Shown piece by piece: positions 35,714 to 45,573 of a DNA stretch of 64,000 nt (within the stretch, counting starts at the first letter, position 1; every line of letters begins with the position of its first letter). The DNA is taken from positions 1-64,000 of the forward strand of contig CALXQS010000005.1 in assembly GCA_944390715.1 (NCBI GenBank), read 5' to 3'. Under the pieces are notes generated by a model. That model saw only the letters and a program-made list of their open reading frames with translations. It did no database searches and was not told the origin of the DNA. Source of the DNA: an uncultured Duodenibacillus sp. GTDB lineage: Bacteria; Pseudomonadota; Gammaproteobacteria; Burkholderiales; Burkholderiaceae_F. The translations under genes and the position numbers were made by a program.

Positions 35714-37744
35714 TCAGCCGCGCTGCGCCCGAACCTGATCCATGAGCGCACGAGCCTGCTCCTTCTGCGAAGGACTGCCGGCATTGCTGACTTCATTGAT
35801 CAGACGCATGGCCTGATCGTAGGCGCCGACGCTGATATAGTTGCGCGCATTGGTCAGCTTGACGTCCATGACGTCGGGCGCAGCAACAGCGTCTCCCTCC
35901 GAAACATAAGCCGCAGCCACATTCAAAGAAGAATCCGACTTGGGAGCTGCAAATGCAGGCTCTCGGGGCTGCTGAGGCTGCGCAGACTGCTCCAGCCCGC
36001 GCTTGTCGGAAGCATCAGGGCGATGAAAGCCCCTGGCGGCTGCTCGATCAGCTTCCATACGGTTTTGCACCATCTGAGCTGATCCCTTGATCTGCTCATC
36101 GCTTGCCGGCTCAGCACGCATGAAGCGAACAGTGCGCAAAGCCGCCTCATCGCGCAGGCGGCGGTTGCGGGTCTTGAGGAAGACGACAGCCCCGCCGACC
36201 ACGACGAGCAGCGCAAGGATAATGCCGATCAGCAGGCCGTTCGAAGACTCTTCTTCTTGCGGGACCTGTTCAGGCTGAGCAGCAGGCTCCGGCTGAGCAG
36301 CAGGCTCCGGCTGAGCTGCCGGCTCTGAGGGCTCAGCAGGCTGCTCCACCTTCTCTTCAACAACAGCCGGTTTCTCAGCCGGCTGCTGCGCCGTCGGCTC
36401 GTTTGCAGAAGGGGTGCCTGAAGTTGCGGCAATCGTCTGAGCAAGCGGGTCAGAGGCTGAAGCTGTCGAAGACGAAGCTGCTGCAGCTGAAGCAGCCGCA
36501 GCTGCGGCGGCTGCACGCTCTTCCTCAGCCTTCTTCTGAGCAGCCAGACGCTCTTGGCGCTCGCGCTCAGCGGCAAGCTTGGCTTCGCGCCGCTGCTGAG
36601 CGGCCTTGGCCTCACGCTCAATGCGGCTCTTTACCTGAGAAGCAAGGGCCGGCGACTGCTTTTTGATCTGCGTGCGGGCGCGCTGCAGATCGCGGCCTTT
36701 CGGTGCCTTGGTCGCGTCGGCATTGGGATTGACTCGCACCAGCGCCCAAGCATCATCGACCGGGATCTTTTCGATAGTCGAGGCCTTGGGAGCGCGGAGC
36801 TTGGCGCCCACCTTGACGCCGTTGACGCGGCCTGCATCATATGCGCGGGGATTGTCGCGCACAAAAGCCACGAGGAGCTGATCCATCGTTGCCTGCGGAT
36901 AACGAGGCTTGTAGAGCTTAGCAATCGACCACATGGTCATGCCCTGGCGAACCTCAAAAGGCGCGTCAAGATCGTAGTCGGCAGGATTGAGCGGAAGCGT
37001 TACGCTGCTCGAAGCTTTCGCTGAGGAAACGACTGCGGGCGCTGCCGATTGGCTTTTTGCGGCAGAAGCTGCACGCACCTTCTCGAGCTCACGCTGCGCA
37101 GCAGCTTCGGCTGCCGCGGTTGAAGCCGAGGCTGCAGAGAGATTGCTGGGCTTGGCCGGCGCAGTTGAAGCGGTGCGAGGAGCGGCCTGCGTGCTCGCAT
37201 CTATGCGCTGAGCGCTCCGAGAGGCTGCTGCAGTGGTCGTTCGAGCTGCTGACGGTACGGCTGCGGCAGATGGAACCGTGCCTGCGGCTGACGACGTACT
37301 GCTTGTTGTCTTTTGATTCGCGGCAGCGGAGCGCTCAAGCGCTGCCTTGTCAGCTTTAGGTGCAGAAGCCCCCTCTCGAAGCTGCACCGTATAGAGCTTG
37401 GCAGAAATGCGCCCGGCCTCTGAGAGCTCCACGATGAGCGGAAACTCCTTGGCACTGATCGGATTTCTTCCATTGATGCGCACGACGTAAGGCGACTTGC
37501 TTTCAAGCTCAAGAGTGAGATCGCGCGTACTGACTTTGGAATCCTTGCCGACGCGCTGATAGACCGAAGCGGGAGCAAGCCTCACCAAAAGCGGCTCAAC
37601 CTTAGGGTTGACATCACGGACCTCGAGCTTGGCTTCGAGCGGTTCGCCCACATTTGAATAGACTGTCAGGGCCCCCAACTCTGCAGCTGAAGCCGCACCA
37701 AAGGCCGATACCAAGGCAGCCGCAAGAAACGTCTTTCGCATCAT
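35714..37744 (-). CDS. fimV: FimV-like inner-membrane protein with LysM domain
   Basis: 676 residues from the ATG at 37744. The signal peptide is about 1-20 (AASA/AELG). The FimV N-terminal domain is about 21-125, a low-complexity Ala/Ser region about 130-250, LysM about 262-318, a charged coiled coil about 355-412, a Pro/Glu/Ala linker with EPAAQP repeats about 470-495, one membrane helix about 503-523, and a FimV C-terminal TPR-like motif about 635-676. In Pseudomonas FimV organises type IV pili and polar signalling. Here it may serve polar or cell-wall organisation. truA follows 12 bases later. Confidence 0.88.
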   Translation of the reverse strand: MMRKTFLAAALVSAFGAASAAELGALTVYSNVGEPLEAKLEVRDVNPKVEPLLVRLAPASVYQRVGKDSKVSTRDLTLELESKSPYVVRINGRNPISAKEFPLIVELSEAGRISAKLYTVQLREGASAPKADKAALERSAAANQKTTSSTSSAAGTVPSAAAVPSAARTTTAAASRSAQRIDASTQAAPRTASTAPAKPSNLSAASASTAAAEAAAQRELEKVRAASAAKSQSAAPAVVSSAKASSSVTLPLNPADYDLDAPFEVRQGMTMWSIAKLYKPRYPQATMDQLLVAFVRDNPRAYDAGRVNGVKVGAKLRAPKASTIEKIPVDDAWALVRVNPNADATKAPKGRDLQRARTQIKKQSPALASQVKSRIEREAKAAQQRREAKLAAERERQERLAAQKKAEEERAAAAAAAASAAAASSSTASASDPLAQTIAATSGTPSANEPTAQQPAEKPAVVEEKVEQPAEPSEPAAQPEPAAQPEPAAQPEQVPQEEESSNGLLIGIILALLVVVGGAVVFLKTRNRRLRDEAALRTVRFMRAEPASDEQIKGSAQMVQNRMEADRAAARGFHRPDASDKRGLEQSAQPQQPREPAFAAPKSDSSLNVAAAYVSEGDAVAAPDVMDVKLTNARNYISVGAYDQAMRLINEVSNAGSPSQKEQARALMDQVRAQRG
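36273..36326 (-). repeat. 18-bp tandem repeat inside fimV
   Basis: Two identical 18-bp units (36273-36290 and 36291-36308) and a third, diverged unit (36309-36326) encode the repeated EPAAQP linker. Whole-unit changes would keep the frame. Confidence 0.85.
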
Positions 37745-37908
37745 GTTGCTTTTCTTCTCGTTGAAACGGTAACCAATCCAAACAGCTTGCGGAAAAAGCT
37801 GATTTGCCAGAGCCTGGCAAATTCGTCCACGCACGCCGATTCCGTTGATTGTACCGTAGACGTCGAACCCTGTTTCGCTCGAAGCCGGCTAGTTTCAAAT
37901 ATCCAGAA

Positions 37909-37945
37909 ACACAAAACCCCGACTTTTGAGAGCCGGGGTTTTGTT
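37909..37945 (-). terminator. Intrinsic terminator after ihfB
   Basis: AAAACCCCG/CGGGGTTTT stem with extra internal pairing and T-runs on both strands. It lies 55 bases after the ihfB stop and before fimV, so it should end the long aroA-rpsA-ihfB transcript. Confidence 0.85.
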
Positions 37946-37996
37946 CATAAAGTGCCTTGGAGTCAGGCGCAGCCATGCAGGTTCGGCCTAAAGAGC

Positions 37997-38296
37997 CTAG
38001 CCGGCGGCGCTATCGTTGAGCTGATCGCGGATTTCCTTGCCGGCTCTAAAGTGCGGAACGTACTTTGCAGGAACCATTACAGGCTCGCCCGTACGCGGAT
38101 TGCGGCCTTCGCGGGCTTCTCGGTACTTCAATGAGAAGCTTCCGAACCCGCGAATTTCCACTCTCACGCCGTGACTCATGGCACTGACCATGGCCCGCAG
38201 CACTTCGTTGACTGCCATATCGGCATCTCGACTCGAGAGGCTTGGATGGCGTTCGAAGACGCGGCTGATCAGTTCCGATTTAGTCAGGGCTCGCAT
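37997..38296 (-). CDS. ihfB: Integration host factor subunit beta
   Basis: 99-residue DNA-bending protein of the HU/IHF family. LTKSELISRV at the start, VEIRGFGSFSLKYREAREGRNPRTGEP in the body (split family signature) and VPAKYVPHFRAGKEIR at the end identify the beta subunit. It starts 12 bases after the rpsA stop, the classic rpsA-ihfB arrangement. A terminator follows. Confidence 0.95.
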   Translation of the reverse strand: MRALTKSELISRVFERHPSLSSRDADMAVNEVLRAMVSAMSHGVRVEIRGFGSFSLKYREAREGRNPRTGEPVMVPAKYVPHFRAGKEIRDQLNDSAAG

Positions 38297-38308
38297 GAAG
38301 TCTCCAAA

Positions 38309-39994
38309 TTACTTCTGTTCGAGCTTAGCCTTGAGCAGAGCGCCGAGGTTGGTGGTTCCGCTGGCTGCATCGCTGTTGACGCGGTCAAGCGCTTCACGAG
38401 CTTCGGCAGCATCCTTGGCCTTGATCGAGAGCTGGATCGAACGGTTCTTGCGATCGACGCTGACGATCTGAGCCTCAACCGTGTCGCCCACAGCGAGCTT
38501 GGTCGTGGCGTCTTCAACGCGCTCAGCCGAAATTTCGGAAGCACGCAGGTAGCCTTCAGTGTCGCCGCCGAGGTCGATCACGGCGCCCTTGGCGTCAACG
38601 CTCTTGACGGTGCCCTTGACGACGGTGCCCTTTTCATGGCGGCCGGCAAATTCAGAGAAGGGATCGCCGCCGAGCTGCTTGATGCCCAGGCTGATGCGTT
38701 CACGTTCGGTGTCGATGGCCAGAACCACGGCTTCGACTTCGTCGCCCTTCTTGTACTTGCGCACTGCGTCTTCGCCCGGTTCGTTCCAGGAGAGGTCAGA
38801 CAGATGCACGAGGCCGTCAATGCCGCCAGGCAGACCAATGAACACGCCGAAATCGGTGATCGACTTGATCTGACCCTTAACCTTGTCGCCCTTCTTGTGG
38901 CTCTGGCTGAATTCCTGCCAGGGATTGGCCTTGCACTGCTTCATGCCGAGGCTGATGCGGCGGCGGTCTTCGTCAATGTCAAGAACCATCACTTCGACTT
39001 CGTCGCCAAGCTGCACAACCTTCTTGGGATCCACGTTCTTGTTGGTCCAATCCATTTCGGAGACGTGCACAAGGCCTTCGATGCCGCTTTCGATTTCAAC
39101 AAAGGCACCGTAGTCGGTGATGTTGGTGACCTTGCCGAAGAGACGAGTGCCCTGCGGGTAGCGACGGGAAATGCCGATCCAGGGATCTTCGCCGAGCTGC
39201 TTGAGGCCCAGGGAGACGCGGCACTTTTCCTGATCGAACTTGAGAACCTTGGCTTCGATTTCCTGACCAACGCTCACCACCTCGCTGGGGTGACGCACGC
39301 GGCGCCATGCCAAATCGGTGATGTGAAGCAGGCCGTCAATGCCGCCCAGATCAACGAACGCACCGTAGTCGGTGATGTTCTTGACGATGCCCTTGACGAC
39401 AGCGCCTTCCTTGAGGGTTTCAAGCAGCTTGGCGCGCTCTTCGCCCATGCTGGCCTCGACGACTGCGCGACGGGACACAACAACGTTGTTGCGCTTGCGA
39501 TCGAGCTTGATGACCTTGAATTCGAGCGTCTTGCCTTCGTAGGGCGTGGTGTCCTTGACCGGACGGGTATCCACGAGAGAACCCGGCAGGAAGGCACGGA
39601 TGCCGTTGGTCATGACGGTAAGACCGCCCTTGACCTTGCCGGTGATGGTGCCGGTGACGAGCTCGCCCGATTCCAGAGCTGCCTCGAGATTGGCCCAAGC
39701 AGCCAGACGCTTGGCCTTGTCGCGCGACAAAATGGTGTCGCCGTAGCCGTTTTCAACCGACTCGATTGCCACGGAGACAAAGTCGCCGGGAGCCACGGTC
39801 ACTTCGCCGCGGTCATCCTTGAATTCTTCGATAGGCACATAGGCTTCGGACTTCAGGCCGGCGTTGACGACCACGAAGTTGTAGTCGACGCGAACGACTT
39901 CGGCGGTGATCACTTCACCCTGACGCATTTCCTGCTTAGCGAGGCTTTCCTCGAAGAGCTGGGCAAAAGATTCGGTATTGGTAGTGTTGGACAT
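38309..39994 (-). CDS. rpsA: 30S ribosomal protein S1
   Basis: 561 residues with six S1 (OB-fold) repeats. The two N-terminal ones bind the ribosome and the later ones, with repeats of the type [18 protein letters not shown] and [10 protein letters not shown], bind mRNA. The region before the ATG is AT-rich and has no Shine-Dalgarno sequence, as known for rpsA in enterobacteria, where S1 represses its own translation. It lies between cmk and ihfB. A long open frame on the opposite strand is a codon-bias shadow. Confidence 0.97.
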   Translation of the reverse strand: MSNTTNTESFAQLFEESLAKQEMRQGEVITAEVVRVDYNFVVVNAGLKSEAYVPIEEFKDDRGEVTVAPGDFVSVAIESVENGYGDTILSRDKAKRLAAWANLEAALESGELVTGTITGKVKGGLTVMTNGIRAFLPGSLVDTRPVKDTTPYEGKTLEFKVIKLDRKRNNVVVSRRAVVEASMGEERAKLLETLKEGAVVKGIVKNITDYGAFVDLGGIDGLLHITDLAWRRVRHPSEVVSVGQEIEAKVLKFDQEKCRVSLGLKQLGEDPWIGISRRYPQGTRLFGKVTNITDYGAFVEIESGIEGLVHVSEMDWTNKNVDPKKVVQLGDEVEVMVLDIDEDRRRISLGMKQCKANPWQEFSQSHKKGDKVKGQIKSITDFGVFIGLPGGIDGLVHLSDLSWNEPGEDAVRKYKKGDEVEAVVLAIDTERERISLGIKQLGGDPFSEFAGRHEKGTVVKGTVKSVDAKGAVIDLGGDTEGYLRASEISAERVEDATTKLAVGDTVEAQIVSVDRKNRSIQLSIKAKDAAEAREALDRVNSDAASGTTNLGALLKAKLEQK

Positions 39995-40147
39995 GAAAAA
40001 AAATAAAAGTAAAAGTTCTCACCCGACCGGGGGCTTCAGCCTGCTTAGAGCTTCCGCTTAGGGGTGGTGTTTGATGGTTGAACTCCTTGCCGGTCCCGGC
40101 TGCCGGAAGGATAAAAAAATTGTTGTCTCGCCCGAAACGGCTCAGTC

Positions 40148-40813
40148 TCATGCGCCAAGGCGCTTCCACCATGCGAGCACGGTTGCCACAGTCTCATCAA
40201 CCGTCAGTCCGGAGCTGTCGAGCATGTGCGCATCCGGCGCAGGAATGCACGGAGCCTCGGCCCTTTTACGATCGCGCTCGTCGCGTTGAGCCAGGTCACG
40301 GGTAAGGTCGCGTAGATTAGCAGAAATCCCTTTATCAATCAACTGCTTATAGCGCCTTTGCGCACGCGAAGAGGCGCTTGCCGTCAAAAACACCTTAAGC
40401 TTTGCATCCGGAAAAACAACGCTGGCCATGTCGCGGCCGTCGGCAACAAGTCCCGGAGCCTTGCGGGCTGCCCGCTGCACGCCCAAAAGAGCAGCGCGCA
40501 CCGCCGGCAGCATCGCCACCTTGCTCGCCGCAATCCCGACGGCTTCCTGACGAATCGCTTCGGTAACATCCTCGCCTTCTAAAAAAATCCTGCCTTCCTT
40601 AAAAACAGGAGCAAGGCTCGAGGCTGTCGCGCCGCAATCTTTTTCATCGGCAAGATCCACGCCGTGCTTCAGGCAGGCATAAGCGCACAACCGATAAAGC
40701 GCGCCGCTGTCAAGATAATGAAAACCCAGCTGCTGAGCGAGCAAAGAGGCAACAGTTCCCTTGCCGCTTGCCGTTGGTCCGTCAATAGCAATGACGTCTA
40801 CGTCTACTGTCAT
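40148..40813 (-). CDS. cmk: Cytidylate kinase
   Basis: 222 residues. The P-loop [11 protein letters not shown] is at residues 10-20, and [26 protein letters not shown] is the CMP-binding region. It phosphorylates CMP and dCMP. The ATG at 40813 is the family start. The longer frame adds 14 unrelated residues. It lies 113 bases after aroA and 153 bases before rpsA, the usual order in this order of bacteria. Confidence 0.95.
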   Translation of the reverse strand: MTVDVDVIAIDGPTASGKGTVASLLAQQLGFHYLDSGALYRLCAYACLKHGVDLADEKDCGATASSLAPVFKEGRIFLEGEDVTEAIRQEAVGIAASKVAMLPAVRAALLGVQRAARKAPGLVADGRDMASVVFPDAKLKVFLTASASSRAQRRYKQLIDKGISANLRDLTRDLAQRDERDRKRAEAPCIPAPDAHMLDSSGLTVDETVATVLAWWKRLGA

Positions 40814-40926
40814 GTTGATTCTGTTCCTTGATTCATTGGTTGCTGAGAAATGCAATTTTTTTCAGCAAAAAAACCTTTGGCCGTCTCCTTTGCAAGGTAA
40901 AGAGCGCTGCGGCCGTCGGTCTTCCT

Positions 40927-42252
40927 CTACTTGAAGCGACACAAGCTCTCGAGCAGAGCAAAGTACGTCGGGAATGTCTTGGCCGTGCAGCCGGGATCGA
41001 GCACCGTCACTTCAGCTCCCGAGGCTGCGGCAAGCGCAAGACTCATCGCCATGCGATGATCATCATAAGTCTCAACCACGGCATTGTGAATGCCGTCAAC
41101 GGGTCTTGCGGCAAGAATCCAGTCTTCACCTTCTTCAACGATGGCGCCGAATTTCCGCATTTCGCAAGCCATGGCCTTGAGGCGGTCTGTTTCCTTTACA
41201 CGCCAGGATCCGATGCCTGTAAGCCGCACGGCCCCCGTGCACGACAGCGCCATCGGCACCAAGGTCATCGCCGCGTCCGGGATCATCGTGCAGTCCACAT
41301 CAATGCCGGTGAGCGCCGCATCGGGCGAGCGACTCACGGTAATTGAATTCTTCGTTTTGTCAACCTTTGCGCCCATGTCCGCGAGCACATCAGCAAAAGC
41401 GACGTCGCCCTGAAGAGAATCCTCGCCCACGCCGGTGACCGTCACGGGACCTCCGGTGAGCGCGCCAAGAGCCAGAAAATAGCTTGCGCTCGATGCATCG
41501 GCCTCGACCTGATAACAGCTTTGAGCCTTGTACGTCCCGGGCATTACGCGAAACCCTCCGTCCTCGGGCTCAACCTGCGCGCCGAAGCGGCGCATCATCT
41601 TCACCGTCATTTCCACATACGGCCGGCTGATGAGCTCGCCTTTGATCGAAATGCATAGTCCTTGCGCCGGAGCAATCAGCGGAGCGACCATCAGAATTGC
41701 CGTCAGGTACTGGCTCGAGACATTGCCTCGAACATGCACGGATGAACCCAAGTTCGAAGCCGGTCTAAATTCCAGAGGCAAAAAGCCTTCACGCTCGGTA
41801 CACGTGATTTGCGCGCCCAGCTCTCTTAGAGCGGCGATCAAGTCCGCAATCGGGCGCTCCCGCATGCGGGCCACGCCGTCGATTGTGTAGCTGCCGTTGG
41901 CAAAGGCGAGCACTGCGCTGAGAGTCCTGGCCGCCGTACCGGCATTGCCGATGAAAAGCTCTGCATGTCTGACCGGAAATTTTCCGCCGCAGCCCGCGAC
42001 CAATGCCGTCTCGTCGTCGACCCGCTCGATTTTGATGCCGAGCTTGACGAGGCTTTCGATCATGCGCTCCGTATCATCGGCTTTAAGAAGTCCTTCAAGG
42101 CGGGTAGTTCCATCGGCCAAAGCGGCCAAAAGCAGCGCACGATTCGAAATGGATTTGCTGCCGGGAAGATGTACGGTCCCGCAGGCTTCAACAATCGGAC
42201 GCACGACAAGACTGTCGAATTTCTGATCCGCTTGATTGAGCATTGAGGTCAT
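40927..42252 (-). CDS. aroA: 3-phosphoshikimate 1-carboxyvinyltransferase (EPSP synthase)
   Basis: 441 residues. Condenses shikimate 3-phosphate with phosphoenolpyruvate. LPGSKSISNRALLLAALA (about 29-46) carries the Lys-Ser-Arg substrate-binding residues, GNAGTAARTL (about 97-106) is the PEP loop, and VKETDRLKAM near the C-terminus is the second signature. The LPGSKS and GNAGTA forms are of the glyphosate-sensitive class I type by appearance. The ATG at 42252 is preferred over a start overlapping tyrA. Confidence 0.95.
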   Translation of the reverse strand: MTSMLNQADQKFDSLVVRPIVEACGTVHLPGSKSISNRALLLAALADGTTRLEGLLKADDTERMIESLVKLGIKIERVDDETALVAGCGGKFPVRHAELFIGNAGTAARTLSAVLAFANGSYTIDGVARMRERPIADLIAALRELGAQITCTEREGFLPLEFRPASNLGSSVHVRGNVSSQYLTAILMVAPLIAPAQGLCISIKGELISRPYVEMTVKMMRRFGAQVEPEDGGFRVMPGTYKAQSCYQVEADASSASYFLALGALTGGPVTVTGVGEDSLQGDVAFADVLADMGAKVDKTKNSITVSRSPDAALTGIDVDCTMIPDAAMTLVPMALSCTGAVRLTGIGSWRVKETDRLKAMACEMRKFGAIVEEGEDWILAARPVDGIHNAVVETYDDHRMAMSLALAAASGAEVTVLDPGCTAKTFPTYFALLESLCRFK

Positions 42253-42305
42253 GTTTGTTTTCTCTTTATTCTGCAGGCTGAAACTTACAGATGCGCGCAG
42301 AAGCA

Positions 42306-43193
42306 TCAGCTTTTGCTGCTGTCGGCAACGCTCGGCTGTCGGCTCGAAAAAAGAGCTCTGCGGCTGCGGCTTGCGCGGCCGAAAATCTCCATGAGCGCGC
42401 TCTCATCCCTATTTTCAATGCTGCGCCGCAGCACGGCAAGATCCTTTTCAAAAGCGTCCATTGACACGAGTATTGCGTCGCGATTTGCAATGCAGATATC
42501 AGTCCACATCCGCGGACTTGAGGCTGCAATGCGGGTAAAGTCTCGAAAGCCCGCACCGGCAAAGGAAAGCTTTCGTTCGGCGTGTCCTGCCTGCAAAATC
42601 GAATCCACCATGGCATAGCTCAGCACATGCGGCAAGTGGCTGACGGAGGCAAAAATTTCATCATGCTCGGCTGCCGTCATGCGAACGACAACCGCACCTG
42701 CTGCCGTCCAAGCTCGCTCCCAAAAAGCAACAGCCTCCTGCCCCATGCCCGGCTCTGGAGTTGAAATTGCCCGGGCATGCTCAAACAAATCGGCCCTGGC
42801 GTACTCGACTCCAGGCATTTCGCCGCCGGCAATGGGATGAACTGGCGCGTAGTTGAAAAACTTTTTGCCCATCGTGCGCAAGGCTGCTTCTATCACTGCC
42901 GTGCGCGTACTTCCCACATCAGTTATGTATGCCGCATCAGGGGCATGCCGGCCGATTTCGGCAAACACGCCTTGCATGGCAAGCACGGGCACAGCCACCA
43001 TGACGGCGTCTGCCCCTTCAAGCGCCTGCCTGATGCTGCCGCAGGCTGCATCTGCAATACCCATCTCGCAGGCCTTGACGGCGCTTTGCTGCGAAAGATC
43101 ATAAACACGCACGTTGTCGAAAACGCACGCCTTTTTCATTGCCCAGGCGGCAGACGCACCGATGAGCCCTGAGCCGATCAGAGAAAGAATCAT
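42306..43193 (-). CDS. tyrA: Prephenate dehydrogenase
   Basis: 295 residues. NAD(P)-dependent oxidative decarboxylation of prephenate to 4-hydroxyphenylpyruvate for tyrosine. The dinucleotide motif LIGSGLIGAS is at residues 5-14, ITDVGSTRTAV at about 90, and APVHPIAGGE (catalytic His) at about 115. There is no chorismate mutase domain, consistent with that domain being on PheA. It lies between hisC and aroA. Confidence 0.94.
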   Translation of the reverse strand: MILSLIGSGLIGASAAWAMKKACVFDNVRVYDLSQQSAVKACEMGIADAACGSIRQALEGADAVMVAVPVLAMQGVFAEIGRHAPDAAYITDVGSTRTAVIEAALRTMGKKFFNYAPVHPIAGGEMPGVEYARADLFEHARAISTPEPGMGQEAVAFWERAWTAAGAVVVRMTAAEHDEIFASVSHLPHVLSYAMVDSILQAGHAERKLSFAGAGFRDFTRIAASSPRMWTDICIANRDAILVSMDAFEKDLAVLRRSIENRDESALMEIFGRASRSRRALFSSRQPSVADSSKS

Positions 43194-43245
43194 AAAAAAC
43201 GGCTTTTTTTTATCCGGTTTGTGTTGAAGATGCAGATAGTGACTC

Positions 43246-44355
43246 TTAGCTTAGGGCTTTGACGCTCTCATCGTAAACCGCGAAAAAGCGCTTGAGCTCC
43301 TGCTCCGTACCCACCGAGATGCGCATCCAGTCAGGCAGACCATAGCTCTTGACGGGACGCACAATGACCCCGCGCTTTAAAAGCTCTGTGTAGAGTTCAG
43401 CCGTGCGCGGCCCTGTTTGCACCAAAATAAAATTGGCGCAGCTCTTTAAAAAACGAACGCCTCTATTTTCAAAAAAAGCCTCAAGCATCGCCAGCCCTGC
43501 TCGATTGACTTCATAGACGCGAGAAACAAATGCCTGATCCTCCAGACAGGCTGCAGCCGCGGCCTGCGCCATCAAATTCATGTTGAAGGGAGGCCGGATG
43601 CGGTTGAGCATCTCAATCATTTCCGGATGCGCGATGCCGTAGCCTGCGCGAAGCCCTGCGAGCCCATAGGCCTTGGAGAAGGTGCGCGTAACCATCATGT
43701 TGGGATAGCGGCGCACGAGTTCAATTGAATCAAAACGAAGCTGCGGGGGCAAAAAGTCGCAGTAAGCCTCATCAAAAACCACAAGACATGTCTCAGGCAG
43801 CTTCTGCATGAAGCCTTCGACCTCGCTTTTGGTCAACGCCAACCCCGTGGGATTGTTGGGATTGGTGATGAAGACAAGGCGCGTTTTCTCGTCGACTGCC
43901 TCAAGCATTGCATCGAGATCCACGGCAAACTCCCGTGCCGGCACCTCAACGCACTGCGCGCCGTTTTCCTGCGCACTGAGCTCATAGACCGAAAACGAGT
44001 ACTGGGAGTACACGCAGCTCAAGCCCGGCGCGAGCACAAGCCTTGCGGCAAGCTCGAGAATTTCATCGGATCCGTTTCCCGCAATCACCCAGTCTTCGGT
44101 GAGGTTGTGGTGGCGGGCAACTGCCTGACGAAAGATTCTTGCATTGCCGTCAGGATAGCGGTTGCCTGAGGCCGCAGCCGCTAGTGCCGCCTTCAGAGCA
44201 GACTCAGGCATTCCAAGTGGATTTTCATTGCTTGCAAGCTTGACGATTTTGTCGACGTCAAGACCATAGTCTCGCGCCGTTTCTTCAATCGGCTTGCCCG
44301 CTGCGTAAGGGCTGATGGCTTCAATGCAGTTTTTTGCCACAAATCCTTTTGTCAT
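43246..44355 (-). CDS. hisC: Histidinol-phosphate aminotransferase
   Basis: 369 residues, class I/II PLP aminotransferase. NENPLGMP (about 43-50), ITNPNNPTGLALT (about 163-175), FDEAYCDF (about 194-201) and the PLP lysine K228 in TRTFSKAYGLAGLRAGYG are present. In this operon position it often also transaminates aromatic keto acids (4-hydroxyphenylpyruvate, phenylpyruvate), completing Tyr and Phe synthesis next to TyrA and PheA. This substrate range is inference. Confidence 0.93.
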   Translation of the reverse strand: MTKGFVAKNCIEAISPYAAGKPIEETARDYGLDVDKIVKLASNENPLGMPESALKAALAAAASGNRYPDGNARIFRQAVARHHNLTEDWVIAGNGSDEILELAARLVLAPGLSCVYSQYSFSVYELSAQENGAQCVEVPAREFAVDLDAMLEAVDEKTRLVFITNPNNPTGLALTKSEVEGFMQKLPETCLVVFDEAYCDFLPPQLRFDSIELVRRYPNMMVTRTFSKAYGLAGLRAGYGIAHPEMIEMLNRIRPPFNMNLMAQAAAAACLEDQAFVSRVYEVNRAGLAMLEAFFENRGVRFLKSCANFILVQTGPRTAELYTELLKRGVIVRPVKSYGLPDWMRISVGTEQELKRFFAVYDESVKALS

Positions 44356-44400
44356 TATCTTGTTCCTGTCTGTCGTTTTGCGTTTGCTGGACTTGAAGGC

Positions 44401-45528
44401 TCAGTGCACGCCAGTATCTGCGGGAAATGACCCCAGAACTTTAAAAAAGCTTGCTGAATCGCTGAGCTCTTTGAGTGCCCGTGCAACATTTTCGTCTTCG
44501 CTGTGGCCCTCTATGTCAACATAAAAGTTGTAGCCCCATGCTCCATTGCGAGCCGGCCGGCTCTCAAGCCGCGTCATCGACACGCCGTTGCGTTCAAACG
44601 GTTCAAGTGCTTTGAAAAGCGTACCCGCACGGTTGGGAACTGAAAAAATGATCGCCGTTTTAGTCAACACGTCTGGGGCCTTGCCTGCTGTCTGAGTACC
44701 GAGCACCCAGAAACGCGTGGTGTTGCGCGGATTGTCTTGAATGGACTGCGCCAAAATCTTTAAGTCATACAATTCGGCCGCACGCGTTGCGGCAATAGCC
44801 GCCAGCTTGACGTTTTTGCTTGCGAGAACCGCTGCTTCCGCATTTGAAGCAGCGCTTGTGATCTTCGCGTTGGGCAGATGCGCAGCAAGCCAGCTGCGGC
44901 ACTGTGCTAGAGCCTGAGGGTGCGCGCATACCTCTTCAACATCCTCGATGCGCCCCGAGCGATTCATGAGATTGTGCCGCACCGCAATGTTCACCTCGCC
45001 GATCACGACCAGCGCAGTCGACAACAACAAATCCATCGTCCGCGTTACCGTACCCTGCGTGCTGTTTTCGACCGGCACGACGGCGTACTGCGCCGTATGC
45101 GACTCCGCCGCGTGAAATGCTCCATCGATGCTCGCGCAGGGCATCATGTCGACGGACGAGCCAAATTGAGCGATCACGGCCATTTCGGTAAATGTTCCTT
45201 TTGGACCGAGAAAAGCCACGCTCGGACGAGACTCAAGCGCTCGGCAGGCACTGATGATTTCCGTATAGATGCGCCGCACGCTCTCGGCCGCCAAGGGCGA
45301 GCCTGCTTGAGACGACCTCTCGAGGGCATGCGCAATGACGGCCTGTTCGCGCTCGGGACGATAAACATTGACCCCGCCCTTGGCTGCGCCTACAGCCTTG
45401 GCCAGACGCGCTCTTTGAACGAGCATCTCGGCAATTTTTTCATCAACCGCATCGATGCTGCGGCGCAGCCGGCTGAGTTCATCCTGCTCGCCTGCCGGCA
45501 GCGCCGTGTTGTTGTCGCTTTGCTCCAT
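44401..45528 (-). CDS. pheA: Bifunctional chorismate mutase/prephenate dehydratase
   Basis: 375 residues. The N-terminal chorismate mutase domain is about 17-100 (LSRLRRSIDAVDEKIAEML). The prephenate dehydratase domain is about 103-280 (FLGPKGTFTEMA, VPVENSTQGTVTRTMDLL). A C-terminal ACT domain carries GTLFKALEPFERNGVSMTRLESRP, the ESRP motif for Phe feedback. The in-frame TTG at 45537 is less likely than the ATG at 45528. Confidence 0.95.
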   Translation of the reverse strand: MEQSDNNTALPAGEQDELSRLRRSIDAVDEKIAEMLVQRARLAKAVGAAKGGVNVYRPEREQAVIAHALERSSQAGSPLAAESVRRIYTEIISACRALESRPSVAFLGPKGTFTEMAVIAQFGSSVDMMPCASIDGAFHAAESHTAQYAVVPVENSTQGTVTRTMDLLLSTALVVIGEVNIAVRHNLMNRSGRIEDVEEVCAHPQALAQCRSWLAAHLPNAKITSAASNAEAAVLASKNVKLAAIAATRAAELYDLKILAQSIQDNPRNTTRFWVLGTQTAGKAPDVLTKTAIIFSVPNRAGTLFKALEPFERNGVSMTRLESRPARNGAWGYNFYVDIEGHSEDENVARALKELSDSASFFKVLGSFPADTGVH

Positions 45529-45573
45529 AACCTTCAACTCTCTTCTCTTTTGGAAAAGATCTTCTTGGGCTCA

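Noticed and set aside
36273..36326. Possible CRISPR-like repeat
   Set aside because: The repeats are contiguous without spacers and encode a Pro/Ala linker in frame.
38171..40006. 611-codon open frame antisense to rpsA
   Set aside because: It lies exactly opposite a certain ribosomal protein gene, has no family motifs, and its composition mirrors the codon bias of rpsA. Similar antisense frames lie opposite argH (55976-57286), gyrA (47077-48219), the amidohydrolase (24117-25238) and aroA-pheA.
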